From Saccoglossus kowalevskii (lineage: Eukaryota > Hemichordata > Enteropneusta > Harrimaniidae), in contig NW_003137827.1 of NCBI RefSeq assembly GCF_000003605.2, forward strand, positions 189,610 through 229,387: 39,778 bases of DNA. The letters are read 5' to 3'. The notes beneath the pieces are model-generated. The model searched no databases. It had not been told where the DNA came from and was given only the letters and a program-made list of their open reading frames with translations. Shown here one piece after another: positions 33,718 through 39,778 of the stretch. The position numbers and the translations under genes are program-made. Numbering within the stretch: position 1 is the stretch's first letter; the number at the start of each line of letters is the position of its first letter.

Positions 33718-36168
33718 TTAGAAGATAAATCCCTTCTAAGAAGACTTTTCTGATAGAGGACTTTATAGTCAGGGGAGTATGGGGTTTTTATTTGACTAAA
33801 AGAATTTTATTTTATAATACAGTATAGCCTAAAAGTTTATCAAAAGTGTATTATGCATTTGTTTTTGACAAAATTCAGTACACATGTACGCAAGTTGTTT
33901 GGAATTCTTAACTATTATTTGCATGACCTTTATGAGCTGTTTAATTACCAGCTTATCAATATTCATAATTTTACTCAAAACGTCATATAGCTCAAAAGCC
34001 AATGACGAACAACTCCTTCCAGATAGCTTAATGGAAAGCGTGTCTATCACTTCGCCCGTTGTGTGAGCTCTGATTTCAAACCCAGTCTCTTAAGCACAAT
34101 TTATAATAGGCTTGAGGACATGTGTATATAAAGTCCTGCAAAGTTGCCTTCCGATCGCTCAAAAAGCACTAGGTAGGGTTTAAGATTAGTTTAAGCTGCA
34201 TTAAATATTGATATGAATATTTTAGCTTGTAATTAATATTCGTAGAGTGCGAGCAACACAATATATTGTACACTGTATTTAATTGTGGTTTATAGTATAT
34301 CAAGTCATTATAAACTCTTCAAATGAACATCACTTTTTTGTTATACGATTTTTGTTATTCTCCCTATTGTTTCATTAACATTATCTGGTGCATGGATAAG
34401 TCTCCATGGTACTGATTTTAATTTATTTGTTTGTGTGCTTTTCTCACCAAATCTAGGTGTATGTATATCGTTACTCTACTATTATATGGGAACGCGATAT
34501 GTGTAAAATTGTAAGGTAGATTAAGTTGTTAATTGACATTGTACCACGTTTACTCGAATTTTGTTTCAAAATAAATAAAATCCATGTTCCAACACGTTTA
34601 TATGCATATTATTCTGACATTTTACATGACCCATTATTGCTCGACTAAAATACAATGTACACAGTAGACAGAAGTACGACTCACACGCAATGGCCGTTAT
34701 ATTTACATCGCTTGTAAGAATTGCTCATGTGAACGCAAGATTACGGGACCCCTGCCTTTCAATTACGGGGCAAAACTTATGCCGACTTAACTTAAGAGAT
34801 TACCTTTCAAGTGACCGAGATGTGTAGGTTACACGTTTCTCCAGTTAGCAAATGACATCTCATCAGTAAATGTATGGTGTTACGTTTACGTAGGGTATAT
34901 TTCGCACAATTAACATAATACATTAATACGACTTCGTCTGTTCTATGGGTTTGGGGTGTTTACATTATTACAACATCATTCTGACTAGGAATGCATTTCT
35001 GTTAAACGACTGAGGTCTGACATCTGAGAAGTTTATCGTTTCAACTATAAACACCAGACATAAGACTATTGAATTGAAAGATTGGTAAAACATCGCTATT
35101 TATACGTAGTAGGCATATTTATAATTTCTCGTCAACTGAGAAGATGCCATTCAGTATGAAACTATGATGTATTCTCAGCACGTTTTGAATAAATTAAAAC
35201 ACTAAAACACATTATTTTGTAGCTAAAATTCAGAAATAAATTCATTTTATTGTTGAAACATCCAATTTTAACAATTCAATATATAATCCATATATCAAAG
35301 TCCAGGACCTATACACGTCCACAGTAGTTTAACATATCTTTCAAAGACGTGTCCCTCAAAGTATTAGATTCGTTATCGGATTACAAGAAGTCAATGCCTT
35401 TTTTCTTAATAATCGTCATTATTCCAACATCAATGAATATACTGCATAGACGTATGTAGGTACAAATTAGTGGCATGTATGGTTGTACACAATAGTGTTA
35501 TTAGTATTGTGTTACTGACGTACATTACCACGTGACACAGTATTCAAATATCACGTTAATTTACTGTTGGTCGACATATTGATTATATAATGATATATGA
35601 ATTAAACACTCGATATATTATAATGATTATTAAGTGTTTACATTATATTTCTACGAATATGTAATATAAACTCATAGTATGGAAAGCGTTTTTAGTGTTT
35701 ATACTAGCGACAATCGCTGATTGGTTAGATTAATTACACGACATATCGTATCTACACATTTTTAATAAGTCGTGCCCTCCGTCGAAGCGTTTCTTATTGG
35801 CGGGGCTGAATTGCGTAGTTGATTAGTGTAATCGCAGTGCCGTTCAAGTACTGTAAAATATTTTATTATAGCCTGAATTAATTTTCACCGAAAGAATTGT
35901 TTTGGTGTCATGTATGTTTAGTTTTCACTGATTCGTGATGGGTTGAACTTAACAGAAGAAAAAAGCTATATGTTCAAAAATAAAGTAGTTTACAATACTT
36001 AAGTTGCGTCATCGCTCGACTTACAGTAAATCTCTAAACAAACTTATTGACGAAGTATCACAGATCAAAACAATATCGACGTTTTTAATGGCATCCCTTA
36101 TACACACGGACGTCATACACGCGCTTTTGGCACTAGAGGGCGCGACTTGAAGGAATGGTGTATTATGT
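33718..36168. other. Spacer between convergent SET gene and deiodinase-like gene
   Basis: This AT-rich 2.4 kb has no supported exon or repeat. It probably holds the 3' UTRs of both converging genes. A minus-strand AATAAA at 35862-35867, about 300 bases past the deiodinase-like stop, is the likeliest poly(A) signal for that gene. Confidence 0.45.
34570..34579 (+). terminator. Candidate poly(A) signals of the SET/zinc-finger gene
   Basis: Overlapping AATAAATAAA lies about 850 bases past the stop codon at 33717. It is a positional candidate only. Confidence 0.35.
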
Positions 36169-36415
36169 TTATTTGTTTTGTGATTCCATATATTCACGAA
36201 GATCGTGTGTCAGTAGTTTATCAGGTGACCTCACTTGTTGGATAATATTACGCCCAGCGAAGACATAGCGATCGTCGTGAATTACTAAAGATCTATCTGG
36301 CCAACACCAGAACGCATCATCAAATTTGTTGTCCATGTCGTCAACAACAACACGAACTTTACTTGCATCGTAGGGGTCAGAGGTCACTGTGTCAGGGATA
36401 ATATCCAACAATTGT
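36169..36415 (-). CDS. Iodothyronine deiodinase-like protein, C-terminal exon (partial)
   Basis: Deiodinases are thioredoxin-fold membrane enzymes that remove iodine from thyroid hormones through selenocysteine; invertebrates carry relatives. On the minus strand a pyrimidine-rich tract and TTTTGTAG precede the exon, which runs from 36415 to the TAA at 36171-36169 (81 whole codons plus stop). It encodes VRVVVDDMDNKFDDAF, then CWPDRSLVIHDDRYVFAG and LLTHDLREYMESQNK. This matches the deiodinase order VVVDxMxN, Pro-Glu/Asp-Arg, I/V-x-x-x-G-x-I/V-x-Y/F-x-G and a C-terminal helix. The active-site exon with Sec or Cys is outside the window, so the chemistry cannot be judged. A more general thioredoxin-like protein is the alternative. 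Confidence 0.75.
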
Positions 36416-36867
36416 CTACAAAATAGAGAGAGAAAAAAACATTTTTTAATTACAACACGTAGTATCTTGTAAAACAGGATTGGTTACTTTCATATATATT
36501 TAATTGTAAACCAGTCTCTCTTTCTCTTTCTCTTTCAGTGTACTTTGTTTTGTAAATTATATTAAAAAAAAATTCTCAATATCTAAAAAAAAAAAAAAAA
36601 AATTCAAAACCTACATCAAAAAACAAACTTAGCGAAATTGGCAAATTATTATGGCACAAGAAACAGGTAAATTCATCTAGTCTAAATGTGATGCATATAA
36701 AGTTGATATATTTGTACATATATTTGTACGCTTTTTCGGGATCAATATAAATCTATGTTGACCCACGTTTATTTTGTATTTTGTCAAAACTCTGATGCAT
36801 AATATTACATAATTATAAGATTACGTATATGTTAACATTAAATGCATAATGTTAAATTAGCCAGAGA
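36416..36867. other. Intron segment of the deiodinase-like gene
   Basis: AT-rich sequence with a (TCTCTT)n-like tract near 36520 and a poly(A) run near 36584-36602. I see no exon. It lies between the deiodinase exon acceptor and the DIRS remnant. Confidence 0.45.
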
Positions 36868-37292
36868 GTTCTCCGAACCCGCAGATTCACATAGTTCATA
36901 CCCACCATAGACTCCGGTCAGTCAAAATGACTATTTTTTTGAACTGTAGGCATTAATCAGCGATTCTGCCAATGAGGGAGAGATATAATCTAGGTCAGGG
37001 GAAGCCCCATGACCCCAAGATTCTTTTCCCTTACATCACGAACCACGTGACCGAGGCCATATGCCAGCGCCATTACTGCTGGCTAATCACCCTGGTTCCT
37101 TTCTCTCCGCATCAAGGACTTAGACCAACGCTACGGAAAGAGTGGGCTGGTTGGGGGGACCCAGAGTCTATGGTGGGTATAAAATATGTGAATAGGCGGG
37201 TTTGTGGAAACCTTTGCCTAAATTCTCTACGTTCAATTACCCACCATAGACTCCGGTTAGTCATAATGACTATTTTTGAACTGTAGGCAGAG
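36868..37292. repeat. Terminal/internal complementary repeats of the DIRS element
   Basis: ACCCACCATAGACTCCGG with a following TAGTCA...TGACTATTTTT stretch occurs as a direct repeat about 340 bases apart (from 36900 and from 37239). The segment 37164-37210 (GAGTCTATGGTGGGTAT...) is an inverted copy of about 36868-36917. Mixed direct and inverted end repeats are characteristic of DIRS-like elements. Confidence 0.8.
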
Positions 37293-39490
37293 TCAGACGT
37301 CAACAGGTGGCGGGTTGTCCGAGCAAACAGAAAAATGATCTCTTCCCAGTTCGGGATGATACAACAATCACCCAACACCTTAGTCAAGACCCCAAGAGGG
37401 TGGTGTCTTACCTTGCCTGTGCTGTCCCCAGAGCAAGAAGCCAAAAATACTGCTACGGTGACAGGGTTCGGTGTGCCTGAGAAAGCTAGACCCAAACCCA
37501 ATTTGGGAGGTAGTATGCTTTTGAAGTAAGACCGAACCAACCGAAACAGTTCTGCATGAGGGCATAGGTCGAAAAGCGGGACCTGAGTGCTTTCAGTTCT
37601 GATGGTAGAGAAATATGTCCGCAAAAATGTCGAGACTGACTTATCGCCTATGTGTAGGGACCCTTGTGGTCGTTGGAGCTGGGCCAGCAATCCAAGTCTG
37701 ACCTGCTACGACAGGACCCAACCTGATTGGATATCTCTGAGGTAGTAGTTGATTTTGACGTTCTGCGTACTCCAGAAGCCTGCCCTTGGAATGTGTTCAA
37801 TGGGGGCGCCTGACGCTAGCGCTAGTGAGTTAGCAATTGTATGGACCTCACACACTCATACTTGGTGGCTCTGCAAGTTCTGTGTTGAGGAGGATAACCT
37901 ATTATAGATCTCCAATACAGTCGCAGTAATCCAACTGGCGAAAGAAGTCTAGGAGGCCGGCTTATCCTGCCTGCCAGGGCCATAACACAAAAAACATATG
38001 TTTGGTTCCCCATTTCAGAATCCTAGTACGGTTCTTGAAGCAACTCAACGCTCAAACCAGGCAGAGAAGCAATTCCTCCTGATCCTCCGGGCCGACATTA
38101 TTTGATAGCTGGAGAATGTCGATCAGCTGTGGATTGTGTCCTGGGATTTGTTTCTTGGTGAGAAACCTGATTCGTGTCTTTAGCACAACTTGATCATCCA
38201 TAAAAGGTGGCACACCTGTCTATAAAGGACAGTGCGCCTAGCTCTGACCGGCACCTTCCTGAGGTGAGGGCCAGTAGGAAGACTGATTTGCACATCAAAA
38301 ACTTGAGTGGTGCTGATCGGAGGGGATCAAAGGACAGTCTTCGTAGAGCAGACAGATCCCAATTGGGCTGTTCCCTTGTATGGGTTCTCGGCCTCTGATT
38401 ATGGAAAGCAGTAATCAGTCTCCTAATAATCGTCTTGACCCCAAAGTGTTCTCTATGGTTGGGACAAGGCTGACCTGTAGCCAACGATTGCTGTGCAAGA
38501 CAAACCTACTTCGTCAAACAGGAGGACAAAGAAGTCTGCTACCTGGCCAATAGAGGGATGGCATAGATCAATCTCCATTCCACTAAACCAACTAGCGTAT
38601 GCTCGCCACTTTGAGTTGTGCAAGTGGTACACCGCTGGGCTAGTTGGTAGTGCGCCGTCTGGTTGGAACAGCAAGTCCGGTAGGTACGGAAGCACTACTG
38701 GTGTTTTGACTAGCATTTCCAGCAGAAGCTAAAACCAGGCCTTGGTTGGCCAATTGGGCGTCACTAGAGTCAATATGCAGGTGGGCTCCCGTAGAAGTTA
38801 CCCCAAGAGCCGGTGAATTAGGGGGAAGGGAAGAAAGGCGTACGTATCCATGTTGGTCCATGGGATCAATAAGGCGTCCATGTCCAGGCAGGAGTGTTAC
38901 GCAAGTCAGGAGCTGGCGTTCTGAGGTGCAACAAATAGGTCTATTATTGGATCGTCCCACAGTCGAAACAACCTGGAGGCTACCCACTGGGGTATCTGCC
39001 ACTCCAAGTTCTGGAGACGGAGCCGCCTCAAAAGGGCGTCTGTCAGACTGTTCTTCACCCCTGGAAGGTGGTGTGCGGTTAGCTCCACATTGTATTCCAG
39101 GCACCAAAGGAGAATTTGTTCTGCTAGGACTGACAACGATGGGGAGACTACCGCTGTGTTGTCTGTGTGGAGCAGGACTTTGGTCTCAAACTTCAGGTAG
39201 AAAGCGTAGTAGTGCTAGGTGCACCGCTTTCAGCTTGAGCCAGTTGATATGGTGGTCCCGAACCCAATGCGGGGGCCATATTCCTTGGGCTTGTTTGTCC
39301 AATAGATGCGCTCCCCACCCTTGGAGGGAGGTGACTGTTACCAGAGTCATAGTTGTGACGAGTGGGTCCACGGGGACCCCCTGTCCGAGGTTGAGGACCC
39401 ATAGGTGAGCTTGGTGTTCCAATAACAAGCGTTGGACCAGGCAGCTGAGTAACGCAGCTTTGGGAACTACCAGTGTTCTCCACGATCCAA
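36868..39490 (-). mobile_element. Decayed DIRS-type retrotransposon (RNase H and tyrosine recombinase)
   Basis: Read on the minus strand, the GC-richer block starts inside the RT/RNase H region. GWGAHLLDKQAQGIWPPHW is followed by LLHTDNTAVVS and HHLPGVKNSLTDALLRR, all typical of DIRS RNase H. A tyrosine recombinase follows at 38716-38200: WRAYASWFSGMEIDL, HPSIGQVADFFVLLF, IVGYRSAL, then LRRLSFDPLRSAPLKF and LLALTSGRCRSELGALS (R box). Further pieces (GPVVAGQT) occur near 37700. Frames are broken by stops and shifts, so it is inactive. GAG and most of the RT are missing at the 39490 side. Repeats at 36868-37290 form the terminal structure. Confidence 0.87.
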
Positions 39491-39778
39491 ATTAGCTGGT
39501 GGGCGGCCTAATTAGCATGAATTTGCATATGAATTTGCATATCATTTACATACAACATTCTCGCATTTATGACATGAACTACAATACACACTAAGTTATT
39601 TACTATTCTCTTTTTAATTTAATTTAATTGGAACATGTTACAATTTTTTGAAATACAAACAGATTGGTCACTATCAATATTTGCGAAATGCAAAAAGTTT
39701 GAAATCGGTGATTTATGCGTTTGCAAATTATTCTGCGTTCATGAAATGCAATTCGAGTAACCAAGAGCAAGTACAAAA
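39491..39778. other. AT-rich flank beyond the DIRS remnant
   Basis: Composition falls abruptly back to AT-rich. GAATTTGCATAT is repeated near 39520-39540. No exon is visible to the end of the window. Confidence 0.5.

Noticed and set aside
35900-36168. SECIS element in the 3' UTR of the deiodinase-like gene
   Set aside because: An ATGAC...CGAT pair near 36070-36115 could be placed, but the helix between them is weak. Without the Sec codon exon the call is unsupported; a SECIS search would decide.
38640-39408. Long plus-strand ORFs over the DIRS region (220 codons)
   Set aside because: They are antisense shadows of the RNase H/recombinase reading on the minus strand.

Overview
This is a window from an AT-rich animal nuclear genome with introns. 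The coding sequence is split into short exons with GT...AG boundaries, several introns carry transposon remnants, and there is one 61-base assembly gap (24856-24916). DELE1, RFC3, a deiodinase-like gene, a KMT5A-like SET gene, DIRS and LINE remnants, and TIR and Helentron-like repeats all fit an invertebrate metazoan. A marine deuterostome or a lophotrochozoan are both possible, and I cannot name the species. No tRNA, rRNA or CRISPR array was recognised.

Layout. (1) Positions 1-1385, + strand: the last two coding exons of RFC3, a clamp-loader subunit, followed by its poly(A) signal. (2) Positions 2992-12124, - strand: a complete ten-exon DELE1 gene encoding 552 residues, with every splice phase consistent. 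It is tail-to-tail with RFC3. Its introns hold a palindromic 23-bp satellite with higher-order structure, a TIR element, and dispersed repeats. (3) Positions 12125-15890: a spacer with a LINE 3' fragment, a 33-bp minisatellite, a small inverted-repeat element and two orphan exon-like segments. (4) Positions 15891-33717, + strand: a six-exon gene encoding about 1616 residues. It joins an N-terminal KMT5A-like SET domain to a long repetitive region with SUMO-type motifs, a duplicated C2H2/C2HC zinc-finger module, a helical region like the N-terminal part of animal recombinase-like proteins, and a C-terminal SANT/Myb-like tail. Its introns carry at least five nested or separate repeats. One is a Helentron-like element split by a 2.1-kb TIR transposon. 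(5) Positions 36169-36415, - strand: the C-terminal exon of an iodothyronine-deiodinase-like gene. (6) Positions about 36868-39490, - strand: a decayed DIRS-type retrotransposon with RNase H and tyrosine recombinase remnants and complex terminal repeats. It probably lies in an intron of the deiodinase-like gene.

The genes do not form one pathway. RFC3 acts in DNA replication, DELE1 in mitochondrial stress signalling to the integrated stress response, and the SET/zinc-finger gene probably in chromatin or genome-element biology (inferred). The deiodinase-like gene is probably a redox or dehalogenation enzyme. The most unusual locus is the SET/zinc-finger/SANT gene. Its SET domain appears to lack the final catalytic tyrosine motif, and no recombinase catalytic core is visible where related animal proteins carry one.
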